Part shown: in pieces, positions 12,601-21,738 of the stretch
Numbering within the stretch: the first letter of the stretch is position 1
Layout of the letters: each line of letters opens with the position of its first letter
From: Bacteroidales bacterium
GTDB lineage: Bacteria; Bacteroidota; Bacteroidia; Bacteroidales; WCHB1-69
Direction: 5' to 3'
Length of the DNA: 63,029 bases
Assembly: GCA_017527945.1 (NCBI GenBank)
Contig: JAFXPL010000156.1
Coordinates: 1-63,029 of the forward strand
Program-made: the position numbers and the translations under genes
Notes under the pieces: model-generated
Told to the model about the DNA's origin: nothing
The model's input: the letters and a program-made list of their open reading frames with translations, nothing else
Databases searched by the model: none

Positions 12601-15600
12601 AGTTCCACCCGTCCCCAGGAGCATTGTTAGGATGGTTAGCATTGCATGCGTTGGCGGTGTTGGAACTGAAATCGTATGCCATGCCGAAGAAGGTGCCTTT
12701 TCCTGCATTCAAATATGTTGGTCCTTGCCAATTTTTTGAGGTGGAGGGTATTTGCGAAAGACAGTTTGATGATGCCCAGCTATCTCCGCCGAATTTTAAA
12801 ATATCCGCCTTTTGACCATTTGGACAGGTGATGTTGATGTAAAGATCCCCAGCATAGGAATGTTCCATATTGACCCGTACATACAAGATGTCGTTGACGG
12901 AGCTCACAGTTGCGCCAGGCTCGAAGTCGGTGAAAGTGAGTGGCGAACGGTAAGAACAACTTGGCGGGTTTCCACATGGTATGCCATCGGGCAGGAAGAC
13001 GGTGTCGGCCCACGAAAGGGTGGAGACGGGGTTGTCCAGCACAATGGAGGATGAGGTCTGGTGGCCCACTGTGATGGGGTAGGCCTCCCCGGCGCATAAA
13101 TCGGGGAATTGCATCGTGTCGATGGGCATCACCAGGGTGGATTCGAAAAGCTGGTGGGTGGCGGAAGCTGTGCAGCCATACTCGTTGGTGATGGTCACGG
13201 AGTAGAGTCCGGTGGCGTTTGCCTGGATGGATTGCGTGGTGTCGCCGGTGCTCCAAAGGTAGGTGCAGTTTTCAACGGTATCGGCAAAAAGCGTGGCGAA
13301 GTTGTCGGCGCAGAACACGGGCGGCCCGGAAATGTGGGCGGTGGTTGACGCTTTCACACGCAAGTGCATCACGATGACGCTGTCCGCACCATGAATGGTG
13401 GGGATGGTGACGGAATGCGTGTTGTCGCCAATTTGCGTGTTTTCGCTGTTGAAAGTCATCCCGTTCCAGACAAAGGGCAGCTGATTGGAACAAAGTGTGT
13501 CGAAAAGTTCAACTTGAACGTTGTAATACACGGTCAGGTCGATCGTGATGATGCTGTCGCAGCCAGCGATGTTCATGGTGGTGTCATGGTAGATGCCAGA
13601 GGTTTCGAACTGCTTGCCGTTCAGCGTGTAGGGCAATTGGTTCTGCACAACCGTGTCCACAATGAGGGTGTCGGTGCTCGGCCCGATAGTCAGCTTTCTC
13701 GTCACGATGCTGTCGCAGCCATTGGAAGCGAGGTGGAAGGTATCGACGATGATGGTGTCGCCCGTTGTGCCTGCTGGGATGTAGTGCGAGAGGCCTGGGA
13801 CATGCCATTGCGTCGGGAGCATGCTTTCGCAAATGATAAAAGTTGATGTGGTAGTGTGAATGTTCGGGATTACATCCAGATGGAGCGTCACCGTGCTGTC
13901 GCAGCCAAAGACGGTTGTGTCGTGCAGCACATACTCGCCCGACAGTGTGCCTTCGAGGAAGAGAGTGTCGCCGTAGGAGTAGGGCAGTTCGCCTTCGCAA
14001 ATGGAGACGGTATCCTCCCTGCTGGTGGAGTGATGGATGGTGAGATGGAGCATGGTCACCGAATCGCATCCGCTCAGGCTGCCGCCGATAAGGGTGTCTG
14101 AAGGAGCTGTTTCCGGCGATTCGTAGTAGGTGACGCCGCGCCAGGTGAAGGTGTCGCAAGCGACGGCAAAGGTGTCGCCGACAGCAATTTGCCCGACAGA
14201 AAGCGTAAGCTGAATGATGGAGTCGCAACCAACCGCAGAGGATACCGTATCGTAGTAGATACCTTCGGTCGTGAGCATCTCACCATGGAATTCAAAACTG
14301 GATCCCTCACAGATGGTTCTCTGAATAGGCGTGTATAAGGTCTGGTGGACAATAACAGATACCTCAGCCGTATTTTCGCATCCGTTAATATCTATTCCAA
14401 CAACAGTATAAACACCTGTATTGCTGACGGTTATATTTGTGTTGGTGGAAAGGTTGCTCCAGGTGTAGGTGATTGCGCCAGAAGCGGTGAGAACAGTGCT
14501 GTCGCCTTGGCAAATACTATTGTTGCCGGAAATGGTCACGTTAGGAAGCGGATGCACGGTGAGGGTGAGCGTGATCACACTGTCGCAGCCATTGACGGAC
14601 TGCAAGGTGTGCGTGTACGTCCCTTCCGTGGTAAGCGCCGTACCATGGAAGTTGAAGGTGTCGCCCTGGCAGATGCTATGCGTGACCGGTGTGTTATATA
14701 TTGGGTTGACGGAGACGGTCACCGTGTCGGCATTCGTGCAACCATTGGTATCCGTGCCCGTAACCGAATAGATGCCCGATTCGCTCATCTCCAGAAAATC
14801 CTCTTCCGAACCATCCGACCATTCGTATGTTTCTGCGCCGGAAACAGTCAGCGTGTCGCCCTGACAAAGACTGCTGCTACCGGAAATGACTACGTCGGGC
14901 AGCGGGTTCACCGTGAGCGTAAGCGTAATCACGCTGTCACAACCGCTGGCGGACTGCAAGGTGTGCGTGTAGATGCCTTCTGTGGTGAGTTCCTGTCCGT
15001 AAAAATTGTAATTGTCGCCTTGGCAAATGCTATGCGCGAGCGGTGTGTTATAGATTTGTGTAACGTTGACGGTCACTGATGCGGTTTTTTCACAGCCGTT
15101 CGTATCGGTTCCGACCACCGAGTAAACGCCTTCGGTGCTGACGGTGATGGTTGTGTCAACAGACGATGTATTCCACAAGTAGGTGTCTGCGCCCGAAGCA
15201 GTCAGTTCGCCGCTGGCATCTTGGCAAATAGTGCTGGCTCCCGAAATGGTAACGTTAGGCAGCGGGTTCACCGTAAGGGTGAGGCTTAGTACGCTGTCGC
15301 AACCGCTGACGGACTGCAAGGTGTGCGTGTACGTCCCTTCCGCGGAAAGCGCCGAACCATAGAAGTTGAAAGTATCGCCTTGGCAGATGCTGTGCGTGAG
15401 CGGGGTGTTGTATGTCGGGTTGACAAAGACGGTCACCGTGGCCGTGTTTTCGCAGTTGTTGGCATCCGTGCCCGTGACGGTGTAGATGCCGGCCTCGTTG
15501 ACGGTTATGGTGGCAGAAGTGGATGCGTTGCTCCATGCATAACTGTTTGCGCCTGAGGCGGAAAGCATGATGCTTTCGCCTTGGCAGAAACTATTGTCAC

Positions 15601-18600
15601 CCGAAATGGCTACGTCAGGCAGCGGATTCACCGTGAGGGTGAGGGTCAACACGCTGTCGCAGCCATTCTGTGCCTGCAAGGTGTGCGTGTATGTGCCTTC
15701 CGTGACGAGCTCTTGCCCGTAGAAGTTGAAAGTATCGCCTTGGCAGATGCTGTGCGTGAGCGGGGTGTTGTATGTCGGGTTGACGGAGATGGTCACCGTG
15801 TCGGCATTCGTGCAACCATTGGCATCCGTGCCCGTGACAGTGTAGGTGCCGGCCTCATTGACGGTTATGGCAGCAGCGATGAGGGAATTGCTCCAAACAT
15901 AACTGTTTGCCCCTGAGGCAGTCAGCATAATGCTGTTGCCTTGGCAAAAACAGCTGTCGCCCGCAATGACCACATTGGGTAGCGGGTTTACCGTGAGGGT
16001 GAGGGTCAGCATACTGTCGCAGTCGTCAACGGTTTGCAAGAGGTGTGTGTAAACACCCGCTTCGTTAAGTTCTTGATCGAAGAAAACATAGCTCTCTCCT
16101 TGGCAAATGGCTTGCGAGAGCGGGGTGTTGTAGGTCGGGTGTATGGTCAGACGCAGCGTCACGACCGAGTCGCAGCCTTGCGCGTTGGTCAAGGTGATGG
16201 TCGGGCTTCCAGTTTGGTAATAGTTCCTTCCGTGCCAGAGGAAAACGTCGCAGGCCACTGCGGAAGTGTCATCGTAGGTAACAGGGTTTACCGTCAGTAC
16301 CAGTACCTCGATGCTGTCGGCGCAGCCTGTCGGATAGGCGATGGCGACGGAATCCGCGCCTGTGAACGTATGGTTGCGCCAGTTCACGAGCAGGTCGTTT
16401 TCGCAGGCGATGGTGTCGTGAGGATAGATGACGGACAAGTGCAGCGTGACGATGCTGTCGGCGCCGTGAACGGTGTGCAGGAGCGTGTCCTGACAACCGG
16501 CACCGTTGAATGTCAACCCCTCCCATACATGAGGCAACTCGGAAACATAGACAGTGTCGTATAAATCTACGTGTTTGTGCGCATAGACCGTGATAGTGAT
16601 CGTGGTGTCGAAGATGCAGCCGTTTTCGTCAATCAACGTGAAGGTGTAGTTCACTGTGGTGTCGTGGGGAAGATCGTGGGGCGGTGTGATGGTGAAGGTG
16701 GTGTCGCCGGTGCGGGTGACCCACAGCGAATCGAAGCCCGTCTGGACAAGCGGAAGATAGTGGCTTCCGGCCAGATGCTCCGCCACCGACAGCTCCGCCT
16801 CGAAAATATAGCCGTTGTCACGCTCCTTTCCGTCAAGCACTTCGATATACCAAGTGCCATTGAGTGGGCATCCCACCAAACTGTCAAAAGAGACATCGGG
16901 ATGGTAGAACTGCGAGCCTTCCGACACGTTTGAAGAGTCCACGACAAAGGCATCGATATAATTAATGAGATGATAGTTCACATTATCAGGTCGATAGACC
17001 AGACTTCCCTCTCCGGGAGCATATTGGTATCCTTCTGTGGTGTTGTTTGACCAGCAATAGTTCCACCCGGTTCCGGGTGTGTTATCGGAGAGGGTTGAGT
17101 CACATCTGTCGTTATTATCACTGCGCCAGTCGGCCCAGCCAAAATAGGTGGGATAGTGCGGGTACATCAGGCTTTGGGGAAGCATGATGTTGTCATTGTC
17201 TCGCCATCCTATTTGTGAATTCGATATGGATTCAAGACAGGGACAGTTATTATTTCTGTTGTACAATTTCAGAATATCGGACCTCTGCCCATTCGGACAT
17301 GTCAAATTAATATATAGGTCGTGGATAAAGGAATGTTCCATATTCAGTCTGACGTACCGTATATCCTCGGCGGATTGGATGACAGCGCTGTCAGGGAAAC
17401 CCGAGAAAGAGAGGTTCGCTCTGTAGGAACACCCGAGCGGCTCGCAGGGCACGCCGTCGGGCAGGAAGGTGACGTTCGAGTAGGTGAGGGTCGATTGCGG
17501 ATTGGCGTAGAGGAGGTTGGGATCGGAGGCTGCTGCCGTGCTGATAACCACGGTTTGCGTGTCGCCGGCCACCATGTCACTGAGGTGGGCTTCGATGATG
17601 GGGTCTTCCGACACGAACAGGTGGAAGTCCGGGGATTCCGCGTTACATCCGCCCGCGAAGTAGGCGGTAACGGTGTAAATGCCTGGTTCGGTGACCGTGA
17701 TGGACGGCGTGGCTTCTCCGTTGCTCCAAAGGTAGGACTGCGCCTCATCGGTGGCGATGGCGGTGAGCGTGACGGACGAGTCGGCGCAGAAGAATTCCGG
17801 CCCGGAAATGGTGACCGAGGGAGTGGTGATGACGTGGATGTTCACCGTCACGAGACTGTCGCAGCCGTGAATGCTGGTCAGTGAATCCGTGAAGGTGGTG
17901 TCGGCGGTGTAGGTGACACCGTTCCAGACTAAGTCGTCACACGAGGTGGTGTCGATAGTGACGAGGCTGCGGGCGTAGAACGGAATGTTTACCACGGTGT
18001 CGTAGCCGCATCCGAAGGCGCTGTGGCAGTGGAAGGTGTAGGCGATGACCGTGTCGTGCGGCAGGTCGGCGGGTGGCGAGAGAAGGAAGGAGGAGTCGCT
18101 GAGGACGGTCACCCACGGGCCATCGACGGTGGTGTGGGTCACGTCGGCATACTCCACGGTCTGGATGTCCTCCGCCAAGGCCAGCTCCCACCCGAAGATG
18201 TAGCCGTTGTCCACGTTGTTGCCGTCAATCACTTCTATATACCATGAACCGTTCAATGGACAACCGATAAGGCTATTGAAAGACTCATCTGGATGATAAA
18301 ATTGTGTGCCATTTGTCACATCTGAGGAATCGAAGACATCCCATTCATCCAACATAAAAGGATTATACGCCATAATCACATTCCAATTTCGGTAAATCAG
18401 CCCATCTCCTCCTGAATAAGTATATCCTTCCGAAGTGTTGTTTGACCAACAGTAATTCCATCCAATGCCCGGGGCATTGTATGCGTTGGATTTATCACAC
18501 GCAGAATTTCCACCCGCCCAACTATCATTGGCCAGCCCGAAGAAAGTATATGGAGTAGCGTTATTATTATTTGGAGATGCCCATTCTCTCGAAGACAGAG

Positions 18601-19921
18601 AAATATCTTGTTTACATGGGGCACCATTATCCATTGAATTTCCATATTTCAAGATATCAGCCTTTTGTCCATTTGGGCAAGTCAAATTAATATATATATC
18701 TCCCGACCAAGAATGTTCCAAATTTATACGCACATACCGAATATCATTGACACTGTTCACGTGGGCGGTGTCTTCGTATCCTGCAAAGGTGAGTGGGGAT
18801 CGGTACGAACAACCGTATTGGCCACAAGGTCTGCCGTCCGGCAGAAACACGGTGTCGTTGAGCGCCAGGATGGTTTCGTGGGTGGCGAAGGTGACGTTGC
18901 AGGCGTCGTCATGTCCGACGGTGATGACCGCGTTGTCGCCGGCGCAGATTTCCGGGATGTGTATGCCGGAGATGCTGTTGACTTTCACGGAGGTGACCTT
19001 GAAGGTATCGACCACGGCGCAGTCGCCAGAGGGCGTGGCGGTCACGGTGTAGATGCCGGCCTCGGAGATGGTGATGTTGCGCGTGGTTTCGTCCGTGTTC
19101 CAGAGGTAGGAGACGGCCTCGCGGGCGGTGAGCGTGGCGGTGGAGTCGGAGCAGAGGAAGACGGGGGTGCTGTTCGGGGTGGGAGCCTCTATCGCGACGG
19201 TCTTCAAGGCCGTGCCGGTGCAGCCGGTCGGGGAAGTCACGGTCACGGTATATTCCGTGGTTTGTGTCGGAACGACTGTGATGGTTGCGGTGGTGTCGCC
19301 GGTGCTCCAATGATAGGTTGGAAGATTGGAGAAGCTGCGCACGGCACGGACACGGCACGAGTCGGTTTTGTTCGCATAGTTCATGCCACCAGAGTACCAG
19401 TCGCTCTCCACAAAATTCAATTTCCAAGCCTGTTCGGCGATGTATTCCGTACTGCTCCAATAATTGGCGCTCAATGGGACGGTGCCTCCAGCATTGATCA
19501 GTGCTGAAGAAATGAAGGGGAGTTGTCCATAAAGTCTCCTGAGTTGCCCGATGGAAGGAAGCACCCATCCATTGTTGAAATCCACCTTGCCGGCGGCATA
19601 ATCGTTGTTGTTGTTTTGATAGGTTCGCAGAATTTCAGTGTGCGAATATCCTGCCGTGTCATTGAGCAGGTTTGTGTAGTATGATCCATAGACGTTGCCG
19701 AGGGTGGGGATGTCACCCATTTCTCCCCAAGGACAGGCCGTCGGGCAGGCATCGTCCAGCGCCACTACCCATCCGCTGCTTCCGTCAGGTTGCAGGTAAT
19801 AGACAATGCCATGGCTTCCGTCAGGCGCCGTGTAAAGGTCACCCACCCGGTAGGTTTGCGCCCACGATGACAGGAAGAAGCCGCAAAGCAGAATAAATCC
19901 TAGTATGTTCTTGACTCTCAC
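9650..19921 (-). CDS. Giant modular T9SS type B surface protein (3423 residues)
   Basis: Predicted secreted adhesin-like protein exported by Sec and then the type IX system. It has a signal peptide (about 1-21, ending SSWAQ) and a DUF1566/Lcl-like domain (about 22-200). Ig/PKD-like modules follow, with three proprotein-convertase P-like domains (about 325-582, 778-1054, 2264-2537) marked by YRSPLTF or YRANLSF, YINLTCPNGQ and GCPLNG-WYIEV-DG. A tandem array of about 120-residue modules spans about 1260-1910. The C-terminus (about 3330-3423) is the gliding-motility type sorting domain (LYLPNAITPSRNDGLNDVF, FNRWGEMVF). About seventeen CDS motifs, mostly GCDS, end short beta modules and probably form disulfides with an upstream Cys. 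It starts at GTG; an in-frame TAA directly precedes it. It is the last gene of a three-gene operon. Confidence 0.92.
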   Translation of the reverse strand: MRVKNILGFILLCGFFLSSWAQTYRVGDLYTAPDGSHGIVYYLQPDGSSGWVVALDDACPTACPWGEMGDIPTLGNVYGSYYTNLLNDTAGYSHTEILRTYQNNNNDYAAGKVDFNNGWVLPSIGQLRRLYGQLPFISSALINAGGTVPLSANYWSSTEYIAEQAWKLNFVESDWYSGGMNYANKTDSCRVRAVRSFSNLPTYHWSTGDTTATITVVPTQTTEYTVTVTSPTGCTGTALKTVAIEAPTPNSTPVFLCSDSTATLTAREAVSYLWNTDETTRNITISEAGIYTVTATPSGDCAVVDTFKVTSVKVNSISGIHIPEICAGDNAVITVGHDDACNVTFATHETILALNDTVFLPDGRPCGQYGCSYRSPLTFAGYEDTAHVNSVNDIRYVRINLEHSWSGDIYINLTCPNGQKADILKYGNSMDNGAPCKQDISLSSREWASPNNNNATPYTFFGLANDSWAGGNSACDKSNAYNAPGIGWNYCWSNNTSEGYTYSGGDGLIYRNWNVIMAYNPFMLDEWDVFDSSDVTNGTQFYHPDESFNSLIGCPLNGSWYIEVIDGNNVDNGYIFGWELALAEDIQTVEYADVTHTTVDGPWVTVLSDSSFLLSPPADLPHDTVIAYTFHCHSAFGCGYDTVVNIPFYARSLVTIDTTSCDDLVWNGVTYTADTTFTDSLTSIHGCDSLVTVNIHVITTPSVTISGPEFFCADSSVTLTAIATDEAQSYLWSNGEATPSITVTEPGIYTVTAYFAGGCNAESPDFHLFVSEDPIIEAHLSDMVAGDTQTVVISTAAASDPNLLYANPQSTLTYSNVTFLPDGVPCEPLGCSYRANLSFSGFPDSAVIQSAEDIRYVRLNMEHSFIHDLYINLTCPNGQRSDILKLYNRNNNCPCLESISNSQIGWRDNDNIMLPQSLMYPHYPTYFGWADWRSDNNDRCDSTLSDNTPGTGWNYCWSNNTTEGYQYAPGEGSLVYRPDNVNYHLINYIDAFVVDSSNVSEGSQFYHPDVSFDSLVGCPLNGTWYIEVLDGKERDNGYIFEAELSVAEHLAGSHYLPLVQTGFDSLWVTRTGDTTFTITPPHDLPHDTTVNYTFTLIDENGCIFDTTITITVYAHKHVDLYDTVYVSELPHVWEGLTFNGAGCQDTLLHTVHGADSIVTLHLSVIYPHDTIACENDLLVNWRNHTFTGADSVAIAYPTGCADSIEVLVLTVNPVTYDDTSAVACDVFLWHGRNYYQTGSPTITLTNAQGCDSVVTLRLTIHPTYNTPLSQAICQGESYVFFDQELNEAGVYTHLLQTVDDCDSMLTLTLTVNPLPNVVIAGDSCFCQGNSIMLTASGANSYVWSNSLIAAAITVNEAGTYTVTGTDANGCTNADTVTISVNPTYNTPLTHSICQGDTFNFYGQELVTEGTYTHTLQAQNGCDSVLTLTLTVNPLPDVAISGDNSFCQGESIMLSASGANSYAWSNASTSATITVNEAGIYTVTGTDANNCENTATVTVFVNPTYNTPLTHSICQGDTFNFYGSALSAEGTYTHTLQSVSGCDSVLSLTLTVNPLPNVTISGASTICQDASGELTASGADTYLWNTSSVDTTITVSTEGVYSVVGTDTNGCEKTASVTVNVTQIYNTPLAHSICQGDNYNFYGQELTTEGIYTHTLQSASGCDSVITLTLTVNPLPDVVISGSSSLCQGDTLTVSGAETYEWSDGSEEDFLEMSESGIYSVTGTDTNGCTNADTVTVSVNPIYNTPVTHSICQGDTFNFHGTALTTEGTYTHTLQSVNGCDSVITLTLTVHPLPNVTISGNNSICQGDSTVLTASGAITYTWSNLSTNTNITVSNTGVYTVVGIDINGCENTAEVSVIVHQTLYTPIQRTICEGSSFEFHGEMLTTEGIYYDTVSSAVGCDSIIQLTLSVGQIAVGDTFAVACDTFTWRGVTYYESPETAPSDTLIGGSLSGCDSVTMLHLTIHHSTSREDTVSICEGELPYSYGDTLFLEGTLSGEYVLHDTTVFGCDSTVTLHLDVIPNIHTTTSTFIICESMLPTQWHVPGLSHYIPAGTTGDTIIVDTFHLASNGCDSIVTRKLTIGPSTDTLIVDTVVQNQLPYTLNGKQFETSGIYHDTTMNIAGCDSIITIDLTVYYNVQVELFDTLCSNQLPFVWNGMTFNSENTQIGDNTHSVTIPTIHGADSVIVMHLRVKASTTAHISGPPVFCADNFATLFADTVENCTYLWSTGDTTQSIQANATGLYSVTITNEYGCTASATHQLFESTLVMPIDTMQFPDLCAGEAYPITVGHQTSSSIVLDNPVSTLSWADTVFLPDGIPCGNPPSCSYRSPLTFTDFEPGATVSSVNDILYVRVNMEHSYAGDLYINITCPNGQKADILKFGGDSWASSNCLSQIPSTSKNWQGPTYLNAGKGTFFGMAYDFSSNTANACNANHPNNAPGDGWNYCWSNNNDQGYIYAGGQGSLIYRSVNAHTANGSGSQRIFDSSNVAAGTQFYHPDQSFQSLVGCPLNGPWYIEVMDGWSTDNGYLFGWELALAPHLVPNPYSDVTFVTVDGPWVTTVSDSAFIFSPPADLAHDTVVVYTFHLEDQYGCGYDTTVALNVYAQSHTRIDTTVCDSFTWDNVTYTESGQYNHTFANVHGCDSTVIVNFTINHAPEIQISGTSRLCADSAAVLSVSYNGEQPLHFLWSTEDTTAAIGISSAGDYSVTATDTNGCSGTATHAVTTPQNPIVSIDVPGFCVGGTYAISMGTQASQNIVLSQNPALFTADWQGLWASVNDGNFIVTPSPNLSHDTTVTYSLALLDADGCPFDTTLDITFHPLNHTTVEDTACDNYLWNGTTYTQTGIYQVTLPNVFGCDSSVTLSLTVNHSTTTHDTLTLLQNQLPYYFAPNDTTFGTNSPAEFQFSYTLPTQQGCDSTIQQKVFVYQNVSQIFDTTVCASTLPFVWHGHTFTTTSTYTDTLHTVHGSDSVLTYNVTVDAIDVTIDNVGHILCFGEATGTATATVTGGIAPIQYQWTNNNNPVASTSAISNRPEGTYSVLVTDAEGCTATNMVTINTLHGEMVPGTISGLQSVCYGDTIGEIAGTAAIGDNDCSYQWQVSMDGAVWNPAAGTNNTQNYTFTEGSTETFSLRRAWISVSCGTLYSDTLLVTVWPTFRDTLYDNTCLGSTYQGNGFDIPGTETTVSGIHFFTKPYTSIHGCDSLVVLQLNIHEPQEVTIDATICEGESYNENGFDIPATETVGFDTLQRTLSFLTTFDCDSTVHLNLNIIDTAVSIISLTEDFCESMSAELQVVTQMTDYLWSTGEQMPNITVTLPGTYYVTASQGGCSVTARYFIESCDFQLYLPNAITPSRNDGLNDVFCIPEMTQRMINDFEISVFNRWGEMVFYSTDKEFKWNGEVKGKVFYNIVYNYVIRYTDANGKPYRVTGSITVL
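14190..16141 (-). repeat. Array of about 120-residue Ig-like modules in the giant gene
   Basis: Five full copies and a sixth half copy of one module. Each copy starts with YNTPL-HSICQG, continues with an EGTYTHTLQ strand and GCDSVLTLTLTVNPLP, and closes with an ICQG-LTASGA-TY-WS block and a YTVTGTD-NGC strand. The third and second copies (in protein order) still share a perfect 65-bp stretch at 15360-15424 and 15720-15784, exactly 360 bp apart, showing recent duplication or gene conversion. Confidence 0.9.
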
Positions 19922-19992
19922 TTATTCTCGTTTTTAGGGGATTGGGTGTTTCTGTTGTTTGATTTTATCTGTTTGAAAAAGGATCTGTTTCA

Positions 19993-21714
19993 CTAAAAGG
20001 ATCGCACACTTCTTACTTTTGGGGAAGAGATTTTGGAACTGCGAATCACACTGCCGTTGAAGAAGTTAATTGTCCATGCATAGTAAGAGCTATGCTCTGT
20101 TGAAGTCCAAGTGTAGGTTCCGCTTGGTGGGAAGGTAACCCCGCCTACAGCTTGCAGCGAGGGGTTGATGAGGTTGGTTTCCAAAAAGAGGAGGTTAAGT
20201 TGTCCGGTGGCCGGCAGATACCAGCCGTTTTCAAAATCCACTGCGTATGCGGCAGCATACTGTGAGGCATCCCCGGCGGTCCGGATCAGCTGTGTGTTCG
20301 TATAACCGTTCGTGTCTGCAAGGGCTTCGTGAGCATAAGTGAAATCTTGTAGGGTGGGAATATCCGTGCCCATCTGGCCCCAGGTGATGCTAGAACTTTG
20401 CTCTTCCAGGTTGACCGCCCAACCGTGAAGTCCTGAATCATCCACGTAAAACACTATGCCCATGGCGGTTTTTCCTTCAACAGGCCATGCTGAGGGCTTC
20501 ACAAAGCTGCCATCGGTGCAAAGGATGTCACCGATGGTGATTGTTGGGGTGGACGGACCCGTTGTGGCGGTCAGCTCCACGCTGTTGCCGGGGCACACGG
20601 TGTCGGCGGTGGCCGTGACGGTGACCTGCGGTGGTTCGGAAATGTTCAACACCAGCGTCGCGACACTGTCGCAGCCGTTTGTGGCAGCATAGGTCTGCGT
20701 GTAGGTGCCGCTCTCATAGTTGGTGACACCGTTCCAAGTGTAATGGCTGCATGCGGCAGCGGGAATGACGGTGTTCTTGGTAGCTTTTACCCATAGCTGC
20801 AACGTGACGGTAGCGGTGCAGCCGTTCGTCTCAACCGTCCGCTCGCGGGAGAGCGTGCCGGGGACATCCGTTTCCGCTTCCGTAAGCGTGAAACCGTTGG
20901 CGTCGTATCCTTCACCTTGGCAGATGGTGTCGTAGATCGTTTGTGTCCCGCCTGTGGCCACTAATATCGTTTGTGTCGCCGTGTTGCTGCAGCCAAACTC
21001 CGAAGTGGCGGTCACCGTGTAGGTTGTGGTCTGGGCCGGCGACACCTCGATGCTCGGATCCGTGCTGCCGGTAGTCCATTCGTAGGTCAGCGTGCTGTCG
21101 TGCACCACGGTGGTGTAGGTGAAGTTGCGCACGCCGCGGACGCCATACGCTATCGAATATTTCTGTTGCAATTCAAAATCACCGGGGTAATAAGCAAACC
21201 AACCGAAATCCACCGTCCACGCTTCTGATGCGGATTGTTCGGAACTGCTCCAGTAGGTTTTGTTGGAAACATGTTCGCCCAATATGGTCCCTCCCGCGCT
21301 TATCAATGCCGGGTCAAGAATCGCTTTCAGGCCAAACAGAAGACTTAACTGTTGCGGTGCCGGGAGGTACCATCCGTTCTCAAAGTCCACATTCCAGGCT
21401 GCGTAATGGGGGACGTAAGCCTGTGCCGCACGCATCGCCTGGGTGTGGGCGTATCCTGCTGTGTCATGCAGAAGCTGTGAGGCATGATCGACACCGGAGT
21501 TTGGCAAGTCGGGAATGTCGAGGGTGTCACCCCAGGCACATTCAATACAACAGTCGGTAAGGGCGACAGCCCAGCCTCCGCTTCCGTCGGGATGGAGATA
21601 GAACACAATGCCCTGGCTTCCGTCGGGCGCCGTGTAAAGGTCGCCGATATGATAATTTTGGGCTGAAATCAGTCCGCAACTACATAAAAGCAATATGGTC
21701 AGAAGCCTTTTCAT
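19993..21714 (-). CDS. Secreted protein with two DUF1566/Lcl-like domains
   Basis: A 573-residue exported protein with a signal peptide at about 1-18 (ending GLISAQ). Its N-terminal domain (YHIGDLYTAPDGSQGIVFYL) matches the N-terminal domain of the giant downstream protein. A middle part has Ig-like strands, with one GCDS motif (NGCDSVATLVLNI). The C-terminal domain (TIGDILCTDGS, ENGWYLPATGQLNLLF, ending KVRSVRSF) matches the C-terminus of the upstream operon gene. It thus looks like a hybrid of its two neighbours. No T9SS sorting domain and no lipobox are visible, so its final location is unclear. It lies 24 bp downstream of the 21739-24066 gene and 71 bp upstream of the giant gene. Confidence 0.85.
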   Translation of the reverse strand: MKRLLTILLLCSCGLISAQNYHIGDLYTAPDGSQGIVFYLHPDGSGGWAVALTDCCIECAWGDTLDIPDLPNSGVDHASQLLHDTAGYAHTQAMRAAQAYVPHYAAWNVDFENGWYLPAPQQLSLLFGLKAILDPALISAGGTILGEHVSNKTYWSSSEQSASEAWTVDFGWFAYYPGDFELQQKYSIAYGVRGVRNFTYTTVVHDSTLTYEWTTGSTDPSIEVSPAQTTTYTVTATSEFGCSNTATQTILVATGGTQTIYDTICQGEGYDANGFTLTEAETDVPGTLSRERTVETNGCTATVTLQLWVKATKNTVIPAAACSHYTWNGVTNYESGTYTQTYAATNGCDSVATLVLNISEPPQVTVTATADTVCPGNSVELTATTGPSTPTITIGDILCTDGSFVKPSAWPVEGKTAMGIVFYVDDSGLHGWAVNLEEQSSSITWGQMGTDIPTLQDFTYAHEALADTNGYTNTQLIRTAGDASQYAAAYAVDFENGWYLPATGQLNLLFLETNLINPSLQAVGGVTFPPSGTYTWTSTEHSSYYAWTINFFNGSVIRSSKISSPKVRSVRSF

Positions 21715-21738
21715 TGTTGGATAAAATTCGTTCTCTCA

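Noticed and set aside
14190..16141. Possible CRISPR array because of regular repeats
   Set aside because: The period is 360 bp, the repeats are coding and degenerate, and there are no spacer units or cas genes.
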